This document shows, piece after piece, positions 7,464 to 16,359 of a stretch of DNA of 38,035 bases (the stretch's first letter is position 1; every line of letters begins with the position of its first letter). Both the position numbers and the translations under genes were made by a program. The notes beneath the pieces are model-generated. The model searched no databases. It had not been told where the DNA came from and saw only the letters and a list, made by a program, of their open reading frames with translations. This DNA is from an uncultured Eubacteriales bacterium (GTDB lineage: Bacteria; Bacillota; Clostridia; Oscillospirales; Oscillospiraceae), in NCBI GenBank assembly GCA_900546075.1, contig URBH01000016.1, positions 1 through 38,035 on the forward strand. The letters run 5' to 3'.

Positions 7464-10400
7464 TTATACTTCCATAAATCTTCCCAGCTGGAAGAAATAG
7501 AGATACTTTGCCTTGACCGGCATTTCATAAATGCGGCTCAGGGCTTCGGCGTAGGTCTGCACCTGGAGCCGGTAGTGTTCTGCCGCCCCGGCTACCGTGC
7601 TTTCCGTGACACGATCGGTTTTGAAATCCAGCACGATGATGCCGTCCTTTTCCAGCAGCGCGCAGTCCACGACGCCCTGCAACAGCACCCGCTCCCCCTC
7701 CAGGCCGTCACCGTAATGACTGCCGTCGTCGAGGATGGAGAACTTGAATTCCCGCAGGCATGGGCATCCGGTGCGAAGCTTCCGGCCGATTTCCGTATCG
7801 AAAAACGCCGCGATTTTCCCGCTGTCCGCCAGTTTTCCCTGTTCCTCGGTGATGAATTTCTGAGAAACCAGGCGGTCGATCTCCGCCTTTACTTCGTCCT
7901 CGCTGCCGCAGTTTTCATAGCGCAGGTATTGCAGTACGGCATGAATGGCGCTGCCGTAGGCCTTGCCGCCGCGGCTTTCTGCCAGGAAGGACGGGCGGCG
8001 GAAATCCCGGGTCAGGAATCTCGGCTCCTGGGTGTCCTCCGCCGCTTCCTCGTCCTTGGCGCGGCCTTTGCGGTTGGTCGCCGTCTGCTTGGAGGGCGCA
8101 CGGGTCGCCGCGTCGTGGGCATATCGGAAGGACAGGGTGTCTTGCAGCGCCTGCTCCACGCCGTCAGGCATCGGAAGACGGACATCCGCCCCTACCTCCA
8201 TGATGTTTTCCTGTTCCGGGGCTTCCGAAACACGAATCACCCACGGATGGACTCCTAATTTTGTCTCGCCGGGTCGTCCCCCCAGAGCGTGGAGCGCTCC
8301 TGCCTCGGTATGGCGCACTGCCGCCATCAGAACCCACTGTCCGGGACGCGCTGCCTCCCGGCACAATAGCTCTCCCCCGTCAAAATCCTGACGCAGGGCG
8401 ATATCCTGAATCACCTTTCCGGGATTTTTTTCGCCGTAGGTCATGATCAGGCGATCCCGCGCCCGGGTCATGGCGACGTACAGCACCCGCAGCTCCTCCG
8501 ACAGGCTTTCCGCCGCCATTTTCGCGGCGATGGCACGCTTGGCGACGGAGGAATAGCGCACCCGGTTTTCGCTGTCCGCCACGGAAAGCCCCAGCCCCAG
8601 ATCCTTGTCGCAGAGAATCTGGGCGCACTGGCTTTCCGTGTTGAACCGCCGGGAAAGATTGCTTAAGAATACCACCGGAAATTCCAGCCCCTTGGACTTG
8701 TGGATGCTCATAATGGTCACGCATCCGGCGGGCGACAGTGCCGCCGAAATCAGTCCTTTTTCCTCCATGGCGTCCAGGAAATCCAAAAACTGCCCCAAAT
8801 CCTTCAGATTGCCGCTTTCAAAATCCGCTGCAAGCTGATAAAACGTCTGAATATTGGCGGCTTTCGCCTCTCCGCCGGGCATGGCGGCGTAGACGCTGTC
8901 CAGTCTGGTCAGGGCAAAGCAATTTTCCAGAAGTGCCGTCAAGGGGTTCATCCTTGCTTCCCGGCGCAGCTTGTCCAGGGTGCTCAGAAAGGTTTTTACC
9001 TTCGGACTGTCGCTGAGCAGCAGCGCGTCATAGAATGCGCCCTTTTTTTGCTTGCTTCGGATTGCCGCCAGTTCGTCGGCGGTGAAGCCGAAAATGGGGC
9101 TTGCCAGCGTACTGACCAGCGGAATGTCCTGCCGGGGATTCCAGATCACTTGCAGGAACGCGCGCAGGGTTCCGATCTCCTGGGTTTGCAGCAAGTCCGT
9201 ACCGCCCCCCGAGGCGCAGCGAATGCCCCGGGCTTCCAGCGCCTTCTGGAAATACCCGCCGCCGCTGCCGGGGGAACGGAGCAGAATGACGATGTCCTCC
9301 GGGCGAACCGGCCGCAGGCGGTCGCCGTCCCGCACCGGCGTTCCCTCCCGCAGCATCCGGGCAATTTGCTCCGCCACAAAGGCCGCTTCCTCGGGATACT
9401 GGTCGTCCCGGGTCTCGATCACATGCAGCTCCACGGCATCATCCAGCGGCACGTGGGGAATTCCCTCCCGAAGCTCCTCCGCTTCCCCGTAGGTCAGCCC
9501 GCCCACCTTGGGGCGCATACAGGTGTGGAACACGTCGTTCACCGCGTCGATAACCTCCGCGCCGGAACGGAAATTATGGCTCAGAAGAATTTTTCTTCCC
9601 TGCCCCGGCTCCGCCTGCCGGGCGGGGACGTATTTTTCGTACTTTTCCAGGAAAATTCCCGGGTCGGCAAGGCGGAACTGGTAGATGGACTGCTTCACGT
9701 CGCCGACCATGAAGCAGTTCTGCTTCTCCCGGGTCAGGGCGTCGAAAATCGCGTCCTGAACGCCGTTGGAGTCCTGGTACTCGTCCACCATGATCTCCCG
9801 GTAGCGCCGCCCGATCTCCCGTGCGGCGGCGGTGGGCTGGCTTCGGGATTTTCCCAGGAGCAAATCCAGGGTCTTATGCTCCAAATCCCCGAAATCCAGC
9901 ACCCGGCGGCTGCGTTTGGCCGCGGAATAATCCCGGTCAAACTGCCTTACCAGCGCCACCAGCCCCCGCTGGGCGGCGGCTGTCTGGTGGAGGTCTGTCA
10001 GCACCTGCCCGGAATCGTTGGAAAAGCCCAACAGTTTCTTTTTCAGGCTGTCCTTGCAGGCCGACCAGGCGGCTTTGATCCGTTCCGTCAGCTCCGGGTC
10101 GGGGTTATTCTTGGTGGGAAACCGCAGCGTCCCAAAGCGAAGCTCCCGCTTTGCCGCGATATCATCCCAGGTCGTGCAGGCGCGAAGCTGCTCCAGCTGG
10201 TACAGTGCATCTCTCAGAGTAACGGCGGGCTTTTCCAGGCCAGGGCAGCTGTCGGCGCTTTCGGCGCATTGCCGAAGCACCGCCATCTGGCAGTCCAGGT
10301 ATTCCCGAAAATCCCGAATCAGGTATTGCCCCCACACCGTCTCCCCGGCGTCGCCGATGCCCTCGGCCTCCGCGTCGGTCAGGCATTTGTCCAGCCACGC

Positions 10401-10973
10401 CTCCGGGTTCAGGTGGCAGTGGGCGCTGTCGTAGACCTTTTCAATGATTTCCGGCACCTGACGGTCTGACCGCCCCACGCCCTGGGTGTCCACAAACGCC
10501 CGGAAATCCGGGTCGTCCCCTGCCGTTTCATAGGCGCGGTCGAGCAAACCTTCCAGCACCGTCTCCCGGATTTCCCGGCACTCATTTTCATCCGCCACCC
10601 GGAAATCCGCCGCAATGTCCAGTTTATAGGCATATTCCCGAAGCAGATCGGAGCAAAAGCCGTGAACCGTGGAGATTTTCGTCAGAAACAGGCGCTGCAT
10701 CTGCCGCTGCAAATGCCGGTTTTCCGGCTGCCTGGCAATTTCCTCCGTCAGCTTGGCGGCAATTTTCCCCCGAAGCTCCGACGCGGCGGCCTTGGTGTAG
10801 GTGATGATGAGAAATTCGTCCAGGTTGGCCGGATCATGTTCCTGTGTCAGAAAGCCCAGCAGCCGGTCGACCAATACCTTGGTCTTGCCGGAACCGGCGG
10901 CTGCGGAAACCAGCAGCTTGCCGCCCCGGCTGGTCACGGCCATTTGCTGCTGGGGCGTCAGTTTATCCGCCAT
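7464..10973 (-). CDS. addA: ATP-dependent helicase/nuclease subunit A (AddA)
   Basis: Helicase-nuclease subunit of AddAB, the Gram-positive counterpart of RecBCD, which resects double-strand breaks for RecA-dependent repair. It has 1169 residues. Walker A is AAAGSGKT (about 24-31). Superfamily 1 motif II appears as VDEYQDSN, followed by GDVKQSIYQFR, and a C-terminal RecB-type nuclease domain has VLDFKTDRV with the catalytic Asp and Lys. The start at 10973 (MADKLTPQQQ) is chosen because it aligns with the family N-terminus. It overlaps the end of addB by 11 bp, showing tight coupling in the order addB-addA. Its 3' end meets the palindromic terminator at 7429-7462. Confidence 0.96.
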   Translation of the reverse strand: MADKLTPQQQMAVTSRGGKLLVSAAAGSGKTKVLVDRLLGFLTQEHDPANLDEFLIITYTKAAASELRGKIAAKLTEEIARQPENRHLQRQMQRLFLTKISTVHGFCSDLLREYAYKLDIAADFRVADENECREIRETVLEGLLDRAYETAGDDPDFRAFVDTQGVGRSDRQVPEIIEKVYDSAHCHLNPEAWLDKCLTDAEAEGIGDAGETVWGQYLIRDFREYLDCQMAVLRQCAESADSCPGLEKPAVTLRDALYQLEQLRACTTWDDIAAKRELRFGTLRFPTKNNPDPELTERIKAAWSACKDSLKKKLLGFSNDSGQVLTDLHQTAAAQRGLVALVRQFDRDYSAAKRSRRVLDFGDLEHKTLDLLLGKSRSQPTAAAREIGRRYREIMVDEYQDSNGVQDAIFDALTREKQNCFMVGDVKQSIYQFRLADPGIFLEKYEKYVPARQAEPGQGRKILLSHNFRSGAEVIDAVNDVFHTCMRPKVGGLTYGEAEELREGIPHVPLDDAVELHVIETRDDQYPEEAAFVAEQIARMLREGTPVRDGDRLRPVRPEDIVILLRSPGSGGGYFQKALEARGIRCASGGGTDLLQTQEIGTLRAFLQVIWNPRQDIPLVSTLASPIFGFTADELAAIRSKQKKGAFYDALLLSDSPKVKTFLSTLDKLRREARMNPLTALLENCFALTRLDSVYAAMPGGEAKAANIQTFYQLAADFESGNLKDLGQFLDFLDAMEEKGLISAALSPAGCVTIMSIHKSKGLEFPVVFLSNLSRRFNTESQCAQILCDKDLGLGLSVADSENRVRYSSVAKRAIAAKMAAESLSEELRVLYVAMTRARDRLIMTYGEKNPGKVIQDIALRQDFDGGELLCREAARPGQWVLMAAVRHTEAGALHALGGRPGETKLGVHPWVIRVSEAPEQENIMEVGADVRLPMPDGVEQALQDTLSFRYAHDAATRAPSKQTATNRKGRAKDEEAAEDTQEPRFLTRDFRRPSFLAESRGGKAYGSAIHAVLQYLRYENCGSEDEVKAEIDRLVSQKFITEEQGKLADSGKIAAFFDTEIGRKLRTGCPCLREFKFSILDDGSHYGDGLEGERVLLQGVVDCALLEKDGIIVLDFKTDRVTESTVAGAAEHYRLQVQTYAEALSRIYEMPVKAKYLYFFQLGRFMEV

Positions 10974-13900
10974 GGTCTCCCATCTCCTTTCCGATCTCCT
11001 CCCAGAACCGCTGAGCATCCATCATTTTGTAATTCCTCCGCCCTTCTACGGCCGCCGGATGGCAAATGGGACCATAGGGGCAGAACCGGCAGGCGTCGTG
11101 GGCGCTGCCCCGGGTGTAGGGATTCGGCTCCACGTTGCCGGAGACGATGTCCTCCACCAGTTTGGACAGCACCCGGAACACATACCCCTCCAACAGCTTC
11201 AGCTGCTGCCTGTCGGCAAGGTCGCCGGAAACGGTGCCGTCTTTTTTCACGCTGTAGCACATCCGCTTAGGCGCGTCTCCCGGCTCCATCGCCTGCAATA
11301 CGGCTTCATCGTTCAGAAGCAGCCCCTTCCGCTTCCACTGGGAAATTCGCTCCTGCTCCGCTTCCTCGGCGGTCAGCTTGCCGTCGGCGGTCAGATAGGG
11401 CGCACGGGCGGGGAAATACTGCACCCCGGCGGCCACCGGGCGGTCGCCCAGCATATCGCTTCCGCTGCTTTTCAGGGCGAACATGTACAAAAGCATTTGC
11501 AGCCCCACGCCGTTGAATACGTCGCAGTAATCAAAATCCTTTTTGCCGGTTTTGTAGTCCACCACCCGGTAATAGCGGCTGGCGCCATTGTCCCAGGTGT
11601 CCACCCGGTCAATAAAGCCCCGCAGGACTGCGTTCATCCCGCCGTTTGGAACTGGGATGGGTGGCAAGCCCTCCCCGTCGCCGAAGCCGACTTCAAAGCC
11701 CGCCGGGGCAAACGCCGCCTGGCTCAGCTCCTGCCACAGCTCCCGAACCACCATGTCCAGCTCCTGAATATGGCGGCGGAACAGGTACGTCACCCGCTCC
11801 GACTCGATCTGGCTGAAATGCTCCCGGGCGTATTCCTCGCTGAACCCGTGGGCGATTTCCAGCGTTTCTTCCAGAGAAACCCTGTGGAATCCCCCCAGCT
11901 CCCCAATGCGGCGGGCGGAATTTTCCAGCACCGCGTGGACATAGGTTCCGAATTCCGCCGGGTCGATGGCGGCTTCCTTCCGCTCCTGCACCCGAAGGCC
12001 GTACTTGAGGAAGTAGGACAGGCGGCACTCTGCCTGCCGGTCGATCTGAGAGGCGGAAAGATTCAGCGTCGAGCCGTAGAGTTTGCCAATGGTTTCCCGC
12101 TCCACCTTTCCGAAGCGGTAGTCCCGCCGATGGCAGGTTTCCGAATATGTATCCCGGACGTTCAGCCGTCCGGCAGCGTCCCCGGCGTCCCACCGGGCGA
12201 GGTACGCCCCCGCTTCCGGCCCATCCGCCGGGGCAAAGCCCAGGGTATTTTTCACCTGCTGCTCCCCGCCCGCAAGCTCGCACAGACGGCGATAGACGAA
12301 GGACGGCTGGTCACCGGAGCAGAACACGCTGACGGATGCCATAGCGCCGCAGAAGCAGCCGTAAATCTCCGCAAATTCCGCCTGCACGCCCTCCATGGCG
12401 CCGCCGGTGAGGGGTACGCCCAACTCCCGGAGGGCGACCCGCTCCTGATCGGTCAGGACACCGGCGGAACCGGAATAGCCGGGGAGCTTGCCTTCCTCCG
12501 CCCCCAGCACGATCAGGTGCTTTTCCTGATGGCAGCGCATGGCGGACACGGGGCCGACCTGCACCGCGTCCAGCACCGGCGGGATGGTTCCCACGTCGTA
12601 CTGGCTCAGCAGCAGCCGGAAAAGGCGGATGAACTGCTCCCCCTCCCAGTGGGTGTCCCCCAGAATGTCGTACATCTGCTCCAGCGCGCCCAGAAGGATT
12701 TCCCACAACTGGTTCAGGATCTGCGCGCCCCGGTTGTCCCCGGCGGCGTCCAGCGCCTGCGCCATGCGGGACAGCCGCATTTCCAGGGAAATATCCTCCA
12801 GAAAGCCATACAGCGCCAGCACCTGCCCCCGCAGGTCAGAAGCGTCCCGGAAGCCCTGCCAGAGCCGCGTCAGCGGCGCAATGGCCAGTTCCCGCGCGGT
12901 GTTCAGTTCCTCCATGCGGTCTCGGTCGTCCTCCGTCCACACACCGCTGAGGCCGTCCGGATGGTTTTCCCAGCTCTGCGCCCATTTCTGCCCCCGGATG
13001 CCCCAGATGATGGCGTAATTCTCAATCCGGTCGCAGGTGTCCGGGTCAACGGGGGACAGGGCGGAACGGAGATAGCGCAGGACGCTTTTCTGGTCAAAGC
13101 CGCTTAATGCAGCATCCAGCGCCGTCAGCACCGTGGCAATGACGCTTTTTTGCAGAATGTCCTCGGTGCCGGACTGATACACAGGAATGTGGAGCCGGTG
13201 AAACACCAGATTCACCAGGGGCTGATACACCGTCATATCGGTGCAGACCACCGTAATATCCCGGCAGTGGCACCCGGCGGCGAGAAGAAAGCGAATCCTC
13301 TCCGCCGCGCCCATACACTCGAGGTACGGCGATTCCGCCCGGAACACGTCTAGGCATCCCTTCACCGCCCCCCGGCTGATCACGCCCTGAAACAGCCCCT
13401 CCCGCAGGGGAGAAAGGGGCAGGCGCTTTCCGGGAACGGTTTCGATCTTCACCTCCACCCCGGCGCGGCGGGCGCAGCGAAGCAGCTGAGACGCCGTATC
13501 CCCCGCCTTTTCAAAGGCCAGAAGGTGGGAGCTCTCCCGGTCGCAGTTCAGGCTCACCGTCACGTCGGGGGACGCCTGAATGAGATGCTCCAGAATCGCC
13601 AGATGCTGCCGGGTGAAATCCGGGAAGCCGTCTATGTAGAATACATGCTCCTTTGCAAAATCCCCCTGCTCCATCTGCTCCAAAAGCCACGTCATCTGGT
13701 CTCTCGGATCGCGCTTGCCCCGGCTGCACAGAGCATCGTAGCTCTCCATCAGAAGCGACAGCTCTTCCAGCTTCTGCGCGAGACTTCCCTCCGTCTCCCC
13801 GGCGGCGCGGCTCAGGTCACCGGAGGAAATGCAGCAGCGCTTGAATTCGTCCACGGCGTCAATGAGGCCGGTGAGAAACTCCGGCTTCGTCTCCACGGCG

Positions 13901-14223
13901 GCATAGGCTTTCAGGCGGCTGGCCAGATTCTTGGCCGCCGCCGCCATGGCCACCACCCGGCCGCCGTTGTCCAGACATTCCTCCGCGGCGCTTCCCATGG
14001 CATCCGCCACGCGCCTGGCAAGTCGGGTAAAGGACAGCACCTCGGCATACCGGCTGGCCGTATCTCCCCCGGCGGCGCACAGCCGCCGCTCCGTTTCGTG
14101 GCTGATGAGCTCGGGAACCATCAGAATGCGGTTTCCCTTTCTCCCGGCAATGTCCGCCGCGATGTGCTTCATAACTTCGTCCCGGTTGGCCGTCCAGTCC
14201 GTGCCAAGCAAAAGGTGCAGCAT
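10963..14223 (-). CDS. addB: ATP-dependent nuclease subunit B (AddB)
   Basis: Second subunit of AddAB, 1086 residues. It keeps a RecB-type nuclease site (YYRVVDYKTGKKDF) and cysteines typical of the AddB iron-sulphur cluster: one in RQAECRLSYFLKYG and three in CRFCPYGPIC. Family AddB proteins usually start with a Walker A motif of GxxGxGKT type. Here the equivalent place reads LLGTDWTANRDEVM and has no GKT, so ATP binding by this subunit is probably lost. The start at 14223 (MLHLLLGT) fits the family N-terminus. spoIIR lies 66 bp upstream and addA overlaps downstream, giving the order spoIIR-addB-addA on the minus strand. Confidence 0.93.
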   Translation of the reverse strand: MLHLLLGTDWTANRDEVMKHIAADIAGRKGNRILMVPELISHETERRLCAAGGDTASRYAEVLSFTRLARRVADAMGSAAEECLDNGGRVVAMAAAAKNLASRLKAYAAVETKPEFLTGLIDAVDEFKRCCISSGDLSRAAGETEGSLAQKLEELSLLMESYDALCSRGKRDPRDQMTWLLEQMEQGDFAKEHVFYIDGFPDFTRQHLAILEHLIQASPDVTVSLNCDRESSHLLAFEKAGDTASQLLRCARRAGVEVKIETVPGKRLPLSPLREGLFQGVISRGAVKGCLDVFRAESPYLECMGAAERIRFLLAAGCHCRDITVVCTDMTVYQPLVNLVFHRLHIPVYQSGTEDILQKSVIATVLTALDAALSGFDQKSVLRYLRSALSPVDPDTCDRIENYAIIWGIRGQKWAQSWENHPDGLSGVWTEDDRDRMEELNTARELAIAPLTRLWQGFRDASDLRGQVLALYGFLEDISLEMRLSRMAQALDAAGDNRGAQILNQLWEILLGALEQMYDILGDTHWEGEQFIRLFRLLLSQYDVGTIPPVLDAVQVGPVSAMRCHQEKHLIVLGAEEGKLPGYSGSAGVLTDQERVALRELGVPLTGGAMEGVQAEFAEIYGCFCGAMASVSVFCSGDQPSFVYRRLCELAGGEQQVKNTLGFAPADGPEAGAYLARWDAGDAAGRLNVRDTYSETCHRRDYRFGKVERETIGKLYGSTLNLSASQIDRQAECRLSYFLKYGLRVQERKEAAIDPAEFGTYVHAVLENSARRIGELGGFHRVSLEETLEIAHGFSEEYAREHFSQIESERVTYLFRRHIQELDMVVRELWQELSQAAFAPAGFEVGFGDGEGLPPIPVPNGGMNAVLRGFIDRVDTWDNGASRYYRVVDYKTGKKDFDYCDVFNGVGLQMLLYMFALKSSGSDMLGDRPVAAGVQYFPARAPYLTADGKLTAEEAEQERISQWKRKGLLLNDEAVLQAMEPGDAPKRMCYSVKKDGTVSGDLADRQQLKLLEGYVFRVLSKLVEDIVSGNVEPNPYTRGSAHDACRFCPYGPICHPAAVEGRRNYKMMDAQRFWEEIGKEMGDHGG

Positions 14224-14288
14224 ACGCCCACCCCCTTCTCTTTTTTGTCCATGATACCACAAATTTGCTTTCCTGAACAGAGCGGGAT

Positions 14289-14900
14289 TCACCCTGCAAA
14301 TAATATTTTTTCCAGCTCTCCCAGGGCATCCAGCAGGAAAAAGCGCATTTCATACTTTTCTTCCCCGTCCAGAGCGCCGGTAAGACTGTCCGGGAAGCCC
14401 GCCCCCGCCGCCCTGGACGCGAACTCCTCGGAGGTCGCGCTCAGGCACAGGCCGGGGAACGCCACGCACCACCAGTTATGCCCCTCTCCCTCGCCGATGG
14501 TGATTCGCAGCGCCTCGTAAATCCCGGCGGGCAGGGTAAAGGTGTCGTAGTAGCGGGTGTCGAAGGCTTCCTTGCACAGCGTTACCACCGCCTCACAGTC
14601 GCACCCCGTCGCTTCCAGGACGCTGTTGGCGACGGCCTGAATTTGGGGCAGCTTGGCCTGTAAGAACGCCCTTGCCTCGTTTACGTCGGCGATTTTGTTC
14701 AGGTCGCTTTGCAGGCTATTTAGCACGGCATCCCGCACCTGCAATTTGACGGACTGGTCTTCCTCGCTGTCGGAATTGGCAACCACGTGGAAGCGGATCA
14801 GCCCGTCGTTCAGTCTCTGCCGGTCGGCCAGCAGAGATCCGCACCACACGGACGCGGCAAGCACCAGGCAGATACCGATTCGTTTCAATAACTTTTTCAT
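14289..14900 (-). CDS. spoIIR: Stage II sporulation protein R
   Basis: SpoIIR, 203 residues, is the forespore-secreted signal that activates SpoIIGA to process pro-sigma-E in the mother cell. It has an N-terminal export segment (MKKLLKRIGICLVLAAS, about 1-25) and family stretches RFHVVANSDSEEDQ and GEGHNWWCVAFPGLC. The start codon lies only 7 nt past the right arm of a hairpin, with no good Shine-Dalgarno (only a G-rich GGACGGTG). A sigma-F-like promoter at 14931-14959 would start the mRNA inside that hairpin and give a very short leader. In Bacillus spoIIR is a sigma-F gene, which agrees. addB follows. Confidence 0.93.
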   Translation of the reverse strand: MKKLLKRIGICLVLAASVWCGSLLADRQRLNDGLIRFHVVANSDSEEDQSVKLQVRDAVLNSLQSDLNKIADVNEARAFLQAKLPQIQAVANSVLEATGCDCEAVVTLCKEAFDTRYYDTFTLPAGIYEALRITIGEGEGHNWWCVAFPGLCLSATSEEFASRAAGAGFPDSLTGALDGEEKYEMRFFLLDALGELEKILFAG

Positions 14901-14901
14901 A

Positions 14902-14942
14902 AAAAACACCGTCCATACGGAAATACTTCCAGTATGGACGGT
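14902..14942 (-). terminator. Intrinsic terminator of ispE, upstream of spoIIR
   Basis: On the minus strand an 11-bp perfect stem (14942-14932 with 14918-14908) with a 13-nt loop is followed by G and six T, directly before the spoIIR ATG. It begins 12 bp after the ispE stop codon. It should stop ispE transcripts from entering spoIIR. Confidence 0.8.
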
Positions 14943-14959
14943 AAATGCCAGAATTATAC
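14931..14959 (-). promoter_or_regulatory. Putative sigma-F promoter of spoIIR
   Basis: On the minus strand GTATA (14959-14955) is followed by a 15-bp spacer and GTCCATACT (14939-14931). This fits the Bacillus sigma-F pattern GYWTA-N15-GGNNANNYT except for one base in the -10. The -35 overlaps the ispE stop codon, and the -10 is the left arm of the ispE terminator stem. Confidence 0.5.
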
Positions 14960-15811
14960 AGGTTTGGCAATATAGATATTCGGATAGTTTTCTTTCAGCA
15001 TATTGCACACCACGGCGGCGTACTCAAAGCTGGGCAAAATGGCGAAAATCGCGGAACCGGAGCCTGTCATCTGCTCCGTCAGCGCGCCGTAGCTGTTGCA
15101 GATGGACTTGATGTAATTCAGTTCCAGATGCTCCGACGTGACCACCGGGTCAAAAACGTTGTATACGTTCTCCGCCACCTTCCCCAGATCTCCGGCCAGC
15201 AGTGCGCTTTCCATGGCCTGATTGTCCGGGCGGTGGGGAATCGCCACGGTGTCGATTTTCCGGTACAGCTCCGGCGTGGACACGGAGAAATCCGGCTTGC
15301 AGACCACAAAAATGCAGTCGGGCATGTCCGGAAGCTTTCTTAAGCGCTCTCCCCTGCCTTCCACCATGGCCGTGCCGCCCACAACGCAGAAGGGAACGTC
15401 GCTGCCCACCTGCGCCCCCAGCTCCGCCAGCGCCAGAACGGACAGCGGATCGCCATAGTGCCGGTTCAGCGCCCGCAGCACCGCGGCCGCGTCGGCGCTG
15501 CCGCCGCCCAGGCCTGCCCCGGCGGGAATGCGCTTGACAATGCGAATTTCCAGCCCCTCCGGGTCTTTGCCCATGGCGTCGCAGTAAATTTTCGCCGCCT
15601 TCCAGGCCAAATTCTTTTCGTCGGTGGGAATCCCCTCCACGGAACAAAGAAGCCGCCAGGGCTTTCCCGTCCCCACGTCAATCTCCACGTCGTCCCGGAT
15701 GGAGACGGTCTGCATCACGCTCTGCAAATCATGGTAGCCGTCCGCCCGCTTTCCCAGAACGTCCAGCGTTAAATTCACTTTGGCAAACGCGCCTTCATAT
15801 AATGTCGTCAT
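14954..15811 (-). CDS. ispE: 4-diphosphocytidyl-2-C-methyl-D-erythritol kinase
   Basis: IspE, 285 residues, a GHMP-family kinase that phosphorylates CDP-methylerythritol in the MEP route to isoprenoid precursors. The N-terminal AFAKVNLTLDVLGKRADGYHD, here split by domain, and the glycine-rich ATP loop PAGAGLGGGSADAAA are diagnostic, and a late GSGSAIFA motif is also present. The start at 15811 (MTTLYEGA) is preferred to the upstream ATG at 15835, because AGAAAGGA lies between them. It has its own sigma-A promoter at 15844-15872 and its own terminator. No other MEP gene is nearby. Confidence 0.95.
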   Translation of the reverse strand: MTTLYEGAFAKVNLTLDVLGKRADGYHDLQSVMQTVSIRDDVEIDVGTGKPWRLLCSVEGIPTDEKNLAWKAAKIYCDAMGKDPEGLEIRIVKRIPAGAGLGGGSADAAAVLRALNRHYGDPLSVLALAELGAQVGSDVPFCVVGGTAMVEGRGERLRKLPDMPDCIFVVCKPDFSVSTPELYRKIDTVAIPHRPDNQAMESALLAGDLGKVAENVYNVFDPVVTSEHLELNYIKSICNSYGALTEQMTGSGSAIFAILPSFEYAAVVCNMLKENYPNIYIAKPV

Positions 15812-15843
15812 TGCAAAATTTTCCTTTCTGTGCATCTTGTTTT

Positions 15844-15872
15844 ATTATAACGGAAGCACCGGAATTTTGCAA
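15844..15872 (-). promoter_or_regulatory. Sigma-A promoter for ispE
   Basis: Minus strand TTGCAA (15872-15867), a 17-bp spacer and a perfect TATAAT (15849-15844), 33 bp before the ispE start codon. Confidence 0.8.
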
Positions 15873-15942
15873 TGATTTCGTGATAAAATCAGAAAATACG
15901 CATATCCTATCAGCATCCGGGATGTGAAATGGAGGTAAGAAT

Positions 15943-16146
15943 ATGGATACCCTTGCGCTGATTTTGTCCATCATCGGCTGTGTCAACTGGGGGCTGGTAG
16001 GCATTTTTCAGTTTGATCTGGTAGCCTGGCTCTTCGGCGGCTCCGGCGCATTGCTCAGTCGGATCATTTACACCGTCGTTGGGCTGGCAGGTCTTTGGTG
16101 CATTTCCTTCCTGTTCCGCAAGAAGACGTTTGTGGACGGGGAATAA
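15943..16146 (+). CDS. DUF378 family small membrane protein
   Basis: A 67-residue protein with two hydrophobic segments (about 3-31 and 38-58) and the signature LSIIGCVNWGLVGIF of the DUF378 (YuzA-like) family. The family is widespread in bacteria and has no settled function. GGAGG lies 8 bp before the ATG, and a terminator follows. It is divergent from ispE, with about 130 bp between the start codons. It is a single-gene unit, so context gives no function. Confidence 0.9.
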   Translation: MDTLALILSIIGCVNWGLVGIFQFDLVAWLFGGSGALLSRIIYTVVGLAGLWCISFLFRKKTFVDGE

Positions 16147-16151
16147 ATGAT

Positions 16152-16182
16152 GGGCAGCTCCGGATAGGAACTGCCCAATTTT
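16152..16182 (+). terminator. Intrinsic terminator after the DUF378 gene
   Basis: Stem GGGCAGCTCC (16152-16161) with GGAACTGCCC (16167-16176), nine of ten pairs, followed by AATTTTT. Confidence 0.75.
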
Positions 16183-16196
16183 TACATCTTTATACT

Positions 16197-16353
16197 GAAC
16201 TCCAATTAAAATCTTTAGAAAAGATTTTAATTGCCCGAAGGGCAAGGAGTTCATATGAGACTTGTTTTGTGATTTCTTTCCTTATAAATCACAAAACTGG
16301 CAGCGCCATTAGGCGATGCCTTCCTGATTAAAATCAAAGATTTTAATCAGGAA
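16197..16353. repeat. Multi-hairpin element with five tandem stems
   Basis: Between the DUF378 gene and the convergent minus-strand gene at 16360 lies a chain of nearly perfect stems. GAACTCC/GGAGTTC (16197-16203 with 16246-16252) encloses two hairpins: 13 bp (16204-16216 with 16220-16232) and GCCC/GGGC (16233-16236 with 16240-16243). Then come 12 bp (16264-16275 with 16286-16297), GGCAGCGCC/GGCGATGCC (16299-16307 with 16312-16320) and 15 bp (16321-16335 with 16339-16353). It is a compact cloverleaf-like mobile or REP-type repeat, not a coding region. The last hairpin may also terminate the minus-strand gene. Confidence 0.7.
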
Positions 16354-16359
16354 ATAGTA

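Noticed and set aside
8700..13107. Long plus-strand open frames opposite addA and addB
   Set aside because: No motifs or start signals, while the minus strand encodes complete helicase and nuclease motifs.
16197..16353. CRISPR array
   Set aside because: The stems differ in sequence and there are no repeated units with spacers; it is a chain of unlike hairpins.
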